This document shows positions 46,901 to 58,593 of a stretch of DNA of 64,000 bases, one piece after another. Source of the stretch: Vermamoeba vermiformis (taxonomy: Eukaryota > Tubulinea > Echinamoebida); contig JBEWZL010000235.1 in assembly GCA_045837725.1 (NCBI GenBank), forward strand, positions 372,001 to 436,000. The letters are read 5' to 3'. Both the position numbers and the translations under genes were made by a program. Numbering within the stretch: the first letter of the stretch is position 1; every line of letters begins with the position of its first letter. The notes under the pieces were generated by a model. That model saw nothing but the letters and a program-made list of their open reading frames with translations. It ran no database searches and had not been told where the DNA came from.

Positions 46901-47753
46901 GTGTTGCGATGGTAAGTCAGCATGTTGTTCATGAAAACTTGTCTAATCGCGTGCTTCAAAGGGCCGAAATTCACCATTTTACGATGGAGAGTGGCAAGAG
47001 CGGCACATTGGCCAAACTGCGTCCAGTTCTAATCGCTATCAACTCGGTCATCTTTGCCGCATTCATCACCCTCGTGATTTTGTTCTTCACTTTGCCACAA
47101 GAAGTTATCATCTTAAGTTGCGCCTCGCCTGAAAATGCCACTTATGACAAGACACCTACTGAGGTACATATTAATCTACTGCTTATAATCAGGCTCACTT
47201 GCTGATCCATTCTTTAGATCGTGTCGATCGTGTACAAGGTGTTCTTCGCCGCTTTCAGTTTGTGTCTCTGTGCCTTGTTCTTGATCTACGGCATTAGAGT
47301 GCTAGCCATGGTCAAGAAGTCACTTAAAATGGCAGCTAAACGAACCAATGAAAACTCTGCACAAAAGAAACAGGCGCTTTATAAGGCAAGTTGAAACATT
47401 GCAAAAATTTATTGCCATCTTTTCTAACTTTCCTAATTTAGCTTTCAATCGTTTCTGTCGTGTGCACAGTGTGTTTGTTAGCCCAAGCAGGCAATCTCTT
47501 GCACGCATCGTTTGACAGCTCAGGTCGCACGTTGATTGGTGTGTTGATCTTCTTGTACTGCGTCGAGATCCCCGCAGCAGTCATCTTCGTGATCATGTTC
47601 CAAAAGGCCTCGCTGTTCTCTAAAGTCAACAAACGCGTGCAAAGTGGCTTGACTGGCACGACGAAACGAGACAGCTTCACGAACACCGGCAATTCTTCGG
47701 TCAACTCGGCTAACTCTGGCACTGAACTCGATCGAAATTCCAGCGTCGCTTAA
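40925..47753 (+). CDS. Giant Cys-rich ectodomain joined to a TOM1/THH1-like seven-helix region
   Basis: More than 20 exons span 6.8 kb. The start gives MDRSGSSARNHW and a signal peptide (ICILLAILLASSINSASS). The first exons hold a jelly-roll-like region; later exons are extremely Cys-rich and repetitive (ATQDRATGCTARS, CSSNDECPTGQCNS, DPAMGNDHFCGACLYDQC, SQSSCVAGAKCVGCDTCTTE). The C-terminal exons carry membrane helices: ASFITTFFAYEIFLIYFGVL, then KIALFILIIFLL, SELPALLFFNIYCIIVLRWA followed by EIHHF, LIAINSVIFAAFITLVILFF, VFFAAFSLCLCALFLIYGI and TLIGVLIFLYCVEIPAAVIF. ELPALLFFxxYxxxVLxWAEI is the signature of the TOM1/THH1 family. A Ser/Asn-rich cytosolic tail ends the protein at 47753. A receptor or adhesion role is plausible; the ligand is unknown. 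Confidence 0.82.
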
Positions 47754-47907
47754 ACAGCGCAATATTAACGTAACAATAATATTAACAAAAACGGTCACTT
47801 ATAAAACTGTACATTATTTACACTTGTTTACAATTTCATCGTTGATTTCGTGAAGTTATCACAAGAACTCCACTTATTCAGCTTCTCATGCAGTGGATCT
47901 TTGGCCT

Positions 47908-48844
47908 TCAAATCAGTGAACTGTCAGCTGAATCCTCGTTGTCACTGTTATCATCATTATCTTCACGCTCAGCAATCCTATTCATCAGTTCCATCGTGCT
48001 CTTGATGACCTCTCTGCTGCTCGTGTCAACAGGTTCGTTCGCCGGAAATTTCATCAAACCTGGTTTGGAGCGGTAAAACTTCTTGGGCATGGGTTGTATA
48101 ATACTCTTCGTCTTAAATTTAAGTTCGCCACTTTGCAGCACGAATTCTCCAGCAGGAATGTTGTCTTTGTACAGCGTCAAAACGTTTTTTTCAAACGAGA
48201 TCTTGCCACGGCCAACCACTCGATAAGCTAAGTATAGCAAGTGTTATAATACGGTATATTGCTCGAAAAAAATATTAAACGTTAAAAAAGCTCCATTAAA
48301 TGAAAATTTGACGACGAGAAGTTGGATGTACCTAAAGCGCCATCGTCTATGAAGCAGACCTTGTTTATGCTCATCAATCCAGCGTATAATATTGAATAGT
48401 TGAGGTTTTGCGATGAAGGGTCCCAATGGAGTTCAATGTAATGAAATGTTTTGTTGATCGGATCCACGCGCAAGATGTACTTCAGTTTGACAGATTTAGC
48501 CATGAACATGTTATGCTCTGAAGTATTGTACTCCCAATATGTAATCCTATTCTCAAAGTCGTGGCTTGATGGGTGATGAAAATCGTTGACTAAATCTCGG
48601 TAAGTTTTGCAACTCGTCCGGATGGAGCATAAAATGCATCTGCTTCGTGGATTTCGACTGATTTTGAGTGTATCGTTGTCAAAGAACTCGTCCAATTTTG
48701 GCAAGTATTCGTTTTCGGTGTTCGTTGCGTCTGCAGTGGTGAGTCGGTTTGATCGCACAGAAGGATGTCGTTTTAAAAGTGAGAAAACGTGGTATTGAAT
48801 CTCGAGTGGCAATGACGTCAATAGTGTGCTCGTACTTTCGGGCT
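47908..48844 (-). CDS. F-box protein (5' end unresolved)
   Basis: Two clear exons (48844-48332, 48228-47908), read leftwards. The first opens near its 5' end with an F-box-like sequence (LTSLPLEIQYHVFSLLKRHP), followed by CILCSIRTSCKTYRDLVNDF. A beta-rich region follows (KYILRVDPINKTFHYIELHW). The second exon gives AYRVVGRGKISFEKNVLTLY and an acidic tail (EREDNDDNSDNEDSADSSLI). No ATG precedes the F-box in frame; a TATAG acceptor at 48845 implies an upstream coding exon. A candidate at about 48970-49060 (AFEKFSLALKETFTPKSAKN) could not be joined in phase. It converges with the seven-helix gene; only about 155 bases separate their stops. Confidence 0.65.
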
Positions 48845-49346
48845 CTATACTTGGGAAATAAGATCAGATGAGAATTTGAAACGCGCGCAAGATTTGGAAA
48901 TCCAGAATCTCGAAACCTGCAATTCATCCTGCTATGCCAGGCAAAGATAAATATAATCCACAAATAATTACCTTTATTAGTCTGATTTTTAGCAGATTTG
49001 GGGGTAAAGGTTTCTTTTAAAGCCAACGAGAATTTTTCAAACGCTGAGCTTATGTCCCTAAATTCGCAAATTAATAATTTCACATTATTACTCGTGTAAA
49101 ATATGTGGCTAATTATAAATACGCGTACTTGAATATTTTTGGGGTGTCTTTTTCCATCTAGCCGTTACGATTTTAGATTAGTTTTGACGATCTACGTTGA
49201 TATTTACAAGCTCTGCATTGTTGTATTCACTGCGTCGAGTATTCAAAATATGAAATCTTCCAACTTGAATTTCCAACGGTGGTATTCAAGATCTTTCATG
49301 AACAGTCTACAGGTCTTTTTCTCGCCTCTTAACCAGACAACCACAA

Positions 49347-51498
49347 ATGGCAAGCGAGCCTAAATCTCCGAATATTATAGAAGGAGAGGTTGTTATACCT
49401 GTAGTTGCTAATACTGCCCCTCTCGAATTAAACAAGCCTGTAGAAATACGGATTGAAGATGCAGATGATGAAAACACAACAACTACTCCTAAAATAACTG
49501 TAACAAATACAAACAACGCAGACGATTTAAGTGCACACGAGGTCCCAAGCCCGCTTCTTGCGCCGCATGCAACGCTACCCGCGCAATCTCAAACGGATGC
49601 ATCTGGAATCTTGCCCAAGGAGCGAATAAATAAAGAAACCGACGCAAAAGCTGCGGCACCATCACTTCTTCCAACATCTATTACAATTCCGAGGCTAGAG
49701 GAAGATGAAGCAAACGAAAAGGATGCGTTTTTGAATAGGAGATCCGTTAATAAGCGAAAGAAACCTCATACGAAATTAAAAGAGTCACAAATGATTATAG
49801 AAGTACAAGAAGAAAACGTTCCGCGAAAGCATCGCTATATTGGACGTCATGAGCCACTTCCAGAGGATTACATTGATTCCAGATGTGGAAAGTACGTTTA
49901 AAAATTTTCCTTAATTATTCGGGTAATTATGATAGCAACGCTATCACTATTGATCTTATAATTCATGATTTACTTCGCAAATGAATTCATTTCAAATTTT
50001 CAAACGGTTGGAATTTTTGCCCAGTTCAATTTGCGTTACTTTTAACGTTGTTTAATACGTATTTCCAATTCTTGATTGTTTGTTACTTTGAACGTTAAGG
50101 GCATAATATTGATCTACGTGTATTTATCTGATCATTTAAATTTCGAAATCGGAACACATCCGCTTACGCCCGCGTACTAACGAAATCCTTTTTATAGATA
50201 CAACTGCTCCGAAAATTCATTCACCTTTTACACAACATTGTACCTGATACGGTCATTCTCAACACTAGTGTTTCACTCGATTATGTTGGTTGTATTATTA
50301 TTGTCAATAGGCTCAACGGTACTGTTTTATCAATTTGAGTTGGTCTCTGATATGCCACTCACAATTATTGCTACTGGTTTATTCTTCCCTATCTCATTCG
50401 GGTACGTCATAATATACATTTGCAAGCTTTAAAAGGCTATTTAAAACCGAGAAATTGGATCCGTTGGTGACACGTGTAGATCCCGTACTTTTAATGATTT
50501 TTTGTCTCGATACATACTAACAATCTCATTATATAGCATTAACTGGACATTCACTCGACGAGAAGCATTCATTAATAATATTGCGGACCTTAAATCATGC
50601 ATTCTAGGCATGTACATGTGCGTCAAAGAATGGAAGCGACGCGACTCGGACATTGTACGTGAAAGTCTAATACAATTGACTTGCAATTGAAGATTAATCG
50701 TGCGATACTATTCAGGACATCAGAATGAAAGCTGTGTGCGCTGCAATGTTGCAATCGATTCAATTGTATCTGATGCACAAAGGCTCGAGCGTCGCCGAGA
50801 TGTACGCATTGTTCCAGAAAGCCTTTGAAGTATGAAATCATTTCTCGTATATAATGTTGTTATAGGCCTTAAGAACACGTGTTAACATACCTTTACGTAG
50901 ATTTTAGAAGAGCTGCGCACGCACGACGATTGGATCAAGAGCGTGATTTCACGTGCTTACCAATACCACCGATTTATCGTCATGGACTTCGAGAAGTTGC
51001 GCGTTGTGCACGATTACAGGTACACATATCCTTGTATTTTGAAATGGGCGGATCGCGAAGTTTCCATAATAGGAAACTTTTCATTATTAACATATATTAA
51101 ATCATGAATATTAATCAACCTATCTTAGAACGCCATCCTCCCTACGTGCCTTCGGTTTGTTCTTCTTGTTGTGCTGCCCAGTGCTGTTTGGACCTCTGTT
51201 TGCCAAATATGGAAGGGATTACGGGTTGTGGTAAGATTTTTCGGGTAATTACGTTCGGTTTATGCATAAACTGAATTATTTTGATTACAGGAGCGGCATC
51301 TACATCTCTATGCTTATTTCAATTATGTTAGTAAGCTTGTACAGAATTCAAAGCGACCAGGAAGATCCCTGCGATGGATCGGGCGTCGACGACCTCGATT
51401 TGGGCATCTTAGCCGAACCTCAAGACTATATGACCTTGAAGGCGCATAAGAAGGCAAAGGTGTTACTAATCAATAATCATAAGCCGAGAAACAACTAA
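49347..51498 (+). CDS. Bestrophin-like (UPF0187-type) anion channel with long disordered N-terminus
   Basis: The first exon (49347 to about 49891) encodes a 180-residue hydrophilic, acidic, probably disordered cytosolic region (MASEPKSPNIIEGEVVIPVV and onward, ending SRCGK). The next exon gives membrane helices (FTFYTTLYLIRSFSTLVFHS, IMLVVLLLSIGSTVLFY, PLTIIATGLFFPISFG). FTRREAFINNIADLKS is the conserved block between helices in bestrophin-type proteins. Later exons give RTPSSLRAFGLFFLLCCPVL, the second helical block, and a C-terminal motif QEDPCDGSGVDDLDL that follows the family's N-P-F-x-x-x-x-D-D-hydrophobic pattern. The protein ends NNHKPRNN at 51498. Family members conduct chloride or related anions. 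The assignment rests on these motifs and is moderately sure. Confidence 0.7.
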
Positions 51499-51729
51499 TC
51501 ACTACGGATCGTAATCGATACAGACGTTGCAACCGATCTCATGTAAATATTTTGAACACAAAATGTGAGGCCCGAAAGCGCGTTTGTGCACTTAGTATTA
51601 TTTCACTAATAAGTGAGTCGTTTTTAGTCGTTACTTTCACGTGCCACATTTCTGAGCTCGAAATTGCCAGGGTTAAAACGGTCTCGAAGTCGAATTCAGT
51701 TACATTGCGATTTTGAGACGAAGACAACG

Positions 51730-53411
51730 ATGGCTCGTCTTACCTTATTAATTTCTTTATTTTGTTTATGTTTCATAGCTTCCAATGCGTTGCTAGATCT
51801 GACGGTTTTTTCTGAGCAAGACGCTTTGGCATCTGGTGCCCGATGGTATGAAATTAAACTAATTAAATACAAAATTAAATACATATTATGCAGCCTCGAT
51901 GGAAGTCCTGCTGGTTATTATATCGAAGTTGGTGAGTTTAAGAAAAGATCCACAAGGTTAAACAAATAAATTAAATCAAATATTTGACAGGATCGGTGCC
52001 CAATAAATGGGTCATTTCGTTAGAAGGCGGAGGTTTGTGCATCGGCGTCGATGCTTGTAAAGGCCGTTTGAATGTATGAGATTTTTTTTTGACAAGATCG
52101 ATTGCTAACCACCCTTTTACAGAATTCGCTCGGTTCCTCGACTTACTTTGCTTCCACCTATGATGGCGTGGACCAGACTTACGGAGGAAGAAGCGATTAC
52201 GCAGCAGAGATTAACCCGGTAATGCTTACCTTAGTTCGATCCACCCGCGAACTAATGCCAAATATTTAGGGCTTTTGGAACTGGACCCGAGTGCACGTAC
52301 CTTATTGCAATGGAGATTTGTGGTCTGGTACTCGTACTACCGTCGAACCAACCTACGGAGTTTATTTCTCCGGACACTTGACGGTCAAAGCTGTCATTGA
52401 AGGTGAGTCCAACTGCTTCATTATACCGGGTCTATATTAACCAGGAACTGCATTTAGATTTAATTTCCAAGCACGGACTCGACAAGGCAGACGAATTAAT
52501 TTTCTCTGGTGGAAGTGCTGGAGCCCTGGGTGCTACTGCTAACATCGATTGGGTCAATCAAGTACGCACTACGATTGCCAATGGTATTGTTTTTCTAACT
52601 AATTATCTTGCAGAGATTACAAGGCGTAACAATCTCCGTGCTGTTGAACGCAGGCTGGTTCATCCCTTACTACGAACCATTCATGAACAACGCAGTACCA
52701 TTAGAGGACCTTATCCGCAACGCTACTACGTACTATCAAAGCCGTTTGAACGGCGATTGTGTTGCTGATCACCCCGGCAACGCGAGCATCTGCACCTTCC
52801 CTCAAATCGCGTACAAATACATCTCCAACAGATTGTTCATCTTGCAATCGGTTATCGACAGCACGCTTGCAGGCTTCTTGGGCCTATACATCGACGGTCA
52901 AAACTATCAACAAGCAGGTCTCTGGACTATCGGACTGGGCGGTGTTGTTCAAGCCTCACTGCAGAACAATGTCGTGACTCGCTACGGCAGCGGTGGCGTT
53001 GTCACCACGTGTTTTATTCACGGTCTGCCCTGGACTGACGTGAAGTTCGTCGTTCAAGGCCACTACAGCGCGTACTACGCTATGAACTGGTACTACAACT
53101 TGCCCGAGCCACACTTCGCTTGGGATGGTTGTGACTTGACTTCGGCTGTCACTCTTCTCCTCACCAACAATTCACTGCTTACGGACTGCAACGGACTGAT
53201 GCAGATGTGCTCTAAGGGCCAAGACGTATTTCCAGCCCCTCCTCTTTCACCCCCCACGCCTGCCGTGCCTCAAAGTTCACCTGTCACAAGTCCATCGACC
53301 ACTAGTCCTTCTTCAGTCTCCGCAGTCCCTCGCTCCAATCAAGCCTCCCAATTATTATTGAATGCCACTGTACTGCTTATCTCAGCAATATTTTTAATCT
53401 TGGCATATTAA
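51730..53411 (+). CDS. Notum/pectin-acetylesterase family hydrolase, GPI-anchored
   Basis: The start at 51730 gives MARLTLLISLFCLCFIASNA, a signal peptide. The next exons carry GYYIEVGSVPNKWVISLEGG and GLC, the GGxxC oxyanion block, then VHVPYCNGDLWSGTR, typical of the family. SGGSAGALG has the nucleophile Ser in a G-x-S-A-G box. A Cys-paired middle region follows (CVADHPGNASICTFPQ). The C-terminus is a Pro/Ser/Thr-rich stalk (SSPVTSPSTTSPSS) ending in a hydrophobic run with no charged tail (TVLLISAIFLILAY), as for GPI attachment. Family members remove acetyl groups from pectin (plants) or palmitoleate from Wnt (animal Notum). An extracellular carbohydrate or lipid deacylase is the safest call. 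Confidence 0.87.
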
Positions 53412-53519
53412 ATTAGTCAACGTAACATTCGAACGAAGATTCTCCGTCAAAGTTTCCTTTTTTTTTTTGATTGTTTGATTCATTTTATTTTGAATTAAAA
53501 GCCCACAAGCCGTGCATCA

Positions 53520-55147
53520 ATGAAGGTCGCTTTCATCTTATTGCTCGGAGCGCTTATCAGCTTGACACTCGCCGTCCAGAAAGGCGACGAATTTTTTACG
53601 CAACGCATCCGCGCCAAGTTTGATGACAATACCGTCATATGGACAACTAACGCAGAGGCTCGTCAAAAAGGTGCGTTAAACATTTTTCTGATTTTTCTGT
53701 GTTGAAATTGAAAAAATTCGATCCGTCAGCTTGGGACCTTGGCCGCAAAGGAGTTGGATACATTGATGTCACGGATGTAACCTCTCAAAGAATCCCACAA
53801 CGACAAACCCAATTTCCTACAAAGCCTGCTCATCAAAAATTGATTGATCCGTTGTTGGCCCAACTGTCTGACGAGAATTTATTGGCTTATTGCACCAAGC
53901 TTTCGTCTTTCCCGACTCGCGTAAGTTCATTTGACGTTTACGAGATTCGGAATCTTCTTGTTAAACTTCGATGGGATCCGGATGTGCTAATTTTTTATTT
54001 ACTGCAGTATTATACGTCCAAGAGCGGTGTTGAAGCTGCCAATTGGATTAAAACTCAATTCGAAACATTTGCTGCAGGCAATAAAGACGTCACTGTTGAA
54101 TTATTTGAGCACAAATGGGCTCAGCCTTCAGTTATTGCTACCATTAAAGGTAATTATCACAAGTCATGTTTCTAATAATTGCAACTGTTATTAATATCTT
54201 GGTTTTTTTGAAGGTTATGGCCCTCTTGCGGATGAAATTGTCATTATCGGAGCGCACGAGGACTCAATTTCTTTCAGCGGAGCCACTGCCCCTGGTGCTG
54301 ATGACGATGGTATTAACGCGGTGCTAATATAATTCATGTAGTGTATTAACCACCGAATATTTTGTGATCTGCAGGAAGTGGCACGTCGAATGTCCTTGAA
54401 ATTTTCAGAGTACTTGTCAACTCCGGCATCAAATTCAACCGAACTATTCAATTCATGACTTATTCAGCTGAAGAGGGTAAGTACATTCAACAGTGATAGT
54501 GCTGTTATAATCAATATTGATGTCGGCTTTAGTTGGTTTGAAGGGCAGTGCCGCCATTGCCGACACTTACTACAAAGCCGATGCTAAAGTGTTCGCCGTG
54601 TTTCAAGCGGACATGACTGCGTACACCGCACCTGGCAAGCCGCAGCAGCTCAACATTATTGGCGACTATGTCAACAAAGATTTGACCAACTTCTTGAAGG
54701 TAAGGCACTACCTGTAGTGAGCAATAGGTCTCCATACTTGTCTATAATTCGGCTTTGTTATCGAATCTTCGTGATTACTTAGTTTTGCAAGTGCTTCGAA
54801 ATTACATTTTCGATAATTTTGTAACGGATCAACGCATACTTAGCTAACATCATTTTATTCTTTAGACGCTTGTTCCTGCCTATACTACACTTCCTTATGT
54901 TGTCTCAAACTGCGACTATGCCTGCAGCGACCACGCCTCTTGGTTCGAATACGGCTACGCGGATGTGGCCGTTATCGAGGCAGATCCAGCGGGTGACATT
55001 GATCCTTACATTCATTCTAACCAAGATACAGTGGACAAGTTGGATTTCAAATACAGTCTTGAATACGCCAAGCTCGGATTGAGTTTTGTTACTGAGTTGG
55101 CTTTGTACACCGCTGAAAGTGCACCAACAGCAGATTATAAATACTAG
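53520..55147 (+). CDS. Secreted M28 family zinc aminopeptidase
   Basis: The start at 53520 gives MKVAFILLLGALISLTLAVQ, a signal peptide. A non-catalytic N-terminal part follows (LIDPLLAQLSDENLLAYCTK), then TKSGVEAANWIKTQF. The zinc ligands and catalytic residues of M28 are in order: IGAHEDSI (first His and Asp region), PGADDDGSGTSNVLE (bridging Asp), MTYSAEEVGLKGS (catalytic and ligand Glu pair), QADMTAY (Asp), and DPYIHSNQDTVDKL (last His). The order and spacing match leucyl-aminopeptidase-type M28 enzymes that cut N-terminal residues from peptides. It ends PTADYKY at 55147. Likely exported or lysosomal, releasing amino acids from food. Confidence 0.88.
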
Positions 55148-55283
55148 TTATGAAAGTATAATAAATCGTGCACTTACAATTTCAAGAGGAATATTCCTTT
55201 CAAGATCCACCAGCATTAGTATTTTTTTTTGGGAACGGAATAAGTTTTGATAACATTTAAATTGATAACACAACGGGCACAAA

Positions 55284-57878
55284 ATGGAAGTCGATGACCA
55301 AGCGAGCACGACATTGGCAATAGAAGCCATTGGTACGATCAATGCGTGGATCGAGAATATTTGATTGACATTATTTGTTAAATTAATTATGAATAATTTT
55401 TTAGACAAAATCCCCGCCAATTTGGACAGTAATTTGACATCTTTGACCATCACCGGTGGTTTATTTACTCAGATAAAAAAGTAAGAATTTCAAAAATATT
55501 AAATAATTCAGAATCGTCTCAATTAATTATGTTATCGTTCTATCATCTAGCTTAAGCCGTTTGACAAATTTGAGAAGCTTGTCTATCACAAACAGTGCAA
55601 TTACAGAAGTGGATGGGCTAGATCACAATTACAACTTACAAACGTTGCTTTTAAACGGCAATTCAATACGCGCAATCAAAAAGAAAAATATAGGCAAGTG
55701 TGAAAATGAGCTTATTACAATTTTCCGTTATTTTCATTACTGACACCATTTTTGAAAGGACATTTGACAAATCTTCAATACTTATCACTGAACGACACGC
55801 TAGTATCAAATTTATGGACCACAGTCGACGCGTTAAAGACATTGACTAATCTCCGGCAATTAATTTTCGACTCGTCGTCATTGCCGTCAATAAGCGCGGA
55901 AGATTTTAACGACGAAGAAGGTCAAAGCGAACAAAATGACAGTCGAAGTTCAATGAGCGATATTAGCGATATTGAAAATATGTTGGAGACTAGTAGCAAT
56001 AGCGATATGGATCAAGAAGGGTCTGATAGTGAAGAAGAAAACAGTTTCAGCGAGTTGGCACGGTGGATGCACCGCACTTTGGATTACGGATTAATTCACA
56101 AACAAAGATACTACAGAGAATTTATTATACACCATTTGCCTCAATTAGAATCACTCGATGAAGTTAAAATTTCAGCACAAGAGCGCGTACAAAGCAGCGA
56201 AATTGTTGCAAAGCATTTTATCGTTAATCCGTTCAAAGAATTCATCAAATTCAACGAAAAATCGATGCAAAGTATGCCCGATCTTCTTACGGATTGGCAA
56301 TTAGGCAAGTTAAAGTCTTATTATAGCGAAATGTAGGCCTAATTTATAATGAAAAAATTTAGGAACGGTGCCGTCAAGGTCAATGGCCACGCGCACTTAT
56401 CGCAAACATTACGCACAATACGCACAACCAGCGTTCACGCGACTATGTGACAAATACAAGCCTCGGCAAATAGAATACAACCCGACCTTGCCCGGACTCA
56501 TGTTATTCGGCACAATCAACGGTGAGTGGCAGTAACATGCAGTTTGAAATTGAGATTAAAAATTAATTTCGTTTTTTTTTAGCGGAGATTGGAGTGCTGA
56601 ACTATGAAAAGAAAAAAGTGTTGGGCATGACTTCAGTTGAAGGGTACTTACAACATTGACAGCGCACTACATCGTACTAATATGATTATAATTCGCTTAT
56701 AGCAACAGAGGCACAGTTCTCGGGCTGTGTTGGCTCCGATCAAATCCGTTCAGATTTGTAGCTGGATGTGACTCAGGGCATATAAATATGTTCGACGTCA
56801 ACGATTTGATTGGTAGGTTTTTCCATTCATTTTAACTTTATAAGCTAACAGAGTGATTTTTTTGCAGCACAACGAGGTCCATTACATCAATACATGAAAT
56901 TTCCGCGTCTGACGTCGATTAGCGTCAATGCCACTGACGAACTGCTGTTAACAAGTAGGAGTTCCATGTGATGTATTTCTTGGATGCAACTAACTCGGCA
57001 TTCAGGCGGCTACTCTCGCAATGTATTCGTGCACGACTTGCAAACGAGTCGTGAAGTGCGCACGTATCAAGACTGTCACACAAATTACATCAATTCTGCA
57101 AAATTTGCAAATTCCGTGCCGTACTTGTTCACTACATCGTCGTTCGATCATTCACTGAAATTGTTTGACATTCGAGACCGCTCTACGGTACGTTTGTTCA
57201 TTACCAAATATGGAAGTTTTACTGACGAACAAATGCTGCAGCATCCAATTTACACACGAGAAACTAAAAACGAGTGTCTCATGGTCACGTGGTCTCCCGA
57301 TGACAGGTCAGCATTCTCCTGCTTTCTACGAATATTTCCTAATTTGGCAATAGATTTTTGCTCTTATCCTGTGCAGACAACGAAGTAACACAATTCAATG
57401 CTGTAGACGGATCAATCAATTTAGCGTAAGAACAAACTTTATTCTTCGAATTAGGTGTTAATAAAATCGATATAGGTACCCACTTAAGCCTATCAACAGC
57501 GAATACAACTACACGCGATCATATTACATCAATCGTGGCCAATACATTATTGTCGGATCTTGCGAACAAGCAGCGATTAGAATCTGCTCGACCAAAGACG
57601 GAAGATTGTTACGCGAAGTGAATTTTGACGATGACGCTGGTGCCCTAAGACTATGTAAGTGCATTTTAATGTGAAGCTCACGATTACCGATTTAACTGTG
57701 TTGATAATAGGCTGTCAATCTTTACGCGGAAATCCGCACGAAGACTTTAGATTTTCAATTCTCGTTGCAGAGTAAGTCATTCTATTTTAGGCGCATAAAA
57801 TACTTACCTGTGCATATTAGGGTGCTGAATTACTCGGATTTAAAGTTGTACGATGTCGATTTGCTGCATTGCGAATAA
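55284..57878 (+). CDS. LRR-WD40 fusion protein
   Basis: The start at 55284 gives MEVDDQASTTLAIEAI. The N-terminal half has leucine-rich repeats (LTNLRSLSITNSAI, LDHNYNLQTLLLNGNSI, LTNLQYLSLNDTLV, TNLRQLIFDSSSLP). An acidic Ser/Asp/Glu-rich stretch follows (SSMSDISDIENMLETSSNSD), then helical IIHHLPQLESLDEVK, typical of an LRR cap. The C-terminal half is a WD40 propeller: GTVLGLCWLRSNPFRFVAGC, FDSGH-type repeats (SGHINMFDVNDL), YLFTTSSFDHSLKLFDIRD, MVTWSPDD and YIIVGSCEQAAIRICSTKDG. The protein ends VDLLHCE at 57878. Plants and some protists have proteins with this LRR-then-WD40 order, but their role is unclear. It is probably a scaffold without catalysis. Confidence 0.8.
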
Positions 57879-57964
57879 ATACAGCTGTTTATTTCGAAAA
57901 GTTTGCAGCGATCGCTCCAAACGAACCCAGCAAGGATTTACATCTTGTATAGAACTCGAATTTC

Positions 57965-58593
57965 TCAAGAACCAAAACCGTAGAGTGTTCTGCCTTGTCT
58001 CTTGAGCGAGTACACGACGTCCATTGCAGTCACGGTCTTGCGCTTTGCGTACTGATAAAACTGTTAGGGTACAATATTTCGTCACTTGGCTAAATTAAGA
58101 TGTGCACGAATTTGAATTGAGAAGTGATTGTTTGGTGTTTTTTGCACCTTAACGCTCCGATTATTGTGCAATCTTAAACTTTCTTGTTTTGAATGAAAAG
58201 CTAAGTGTATTTTAGCGTACGCACGCGGTCACCATACTTCCTTCAAAAAATTTGGCGTTCCATTCACAGTATTGTAATTTCCTGGTCTTAAATTGACAGA
58301 GGACACCTACTTCAGTGTAAGTCACGGCGTCACGCACAACCTTCTCCAAGAACACGTGCAACACGCCGCGCGTCTCTTCGTAGATCAAGCCGCTGATTCT
58401 CTTCACTCCTCCACGACGCGCAAGTCTTTTAATCGCGGGTTGGTAACATGAGTGATTGATTCGCGGTATAGCTGTTAAACTCAGATTAGAGACGGAATTG
58501 CACTGGAAGGTTGCGTACTCTTCTTCTGCGCTTGACACCGCCTGTTCCGATGCCTTTCAAGCCAAGACCTTTGCCTTTACCTATTCCTGACAT
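57965..58593 (-). CDS. H4: Divergent histone H4 with introns and an apparent one-base deletion
   Basis: Reads leftwards from an ATG at 58593. Exon 1 (58593-58519) gives [18 protein letters not shown] then GVKRRRR, an H4-like tail in which the Arg at position 3 is Ile. After a 47-base intron the frame reads [12 protein letters not shown], matching the VLRDNIQGITKP stretch of H4. One base later in another frame it reads [20 protein letters not shown], then [20 protein letters not shown] and YTE. The last exon gives [20 protein letters not shown] and RTLYGFGS. Restoring the single base near 58444 would give about 105 residues. H4 packages DNA in nucleosomes. The gene is spliced, unlike the intronless replication-type H4 genes of animals. 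It may be a variant, a pseudogene or an assembly error. Confidence 0.8.
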
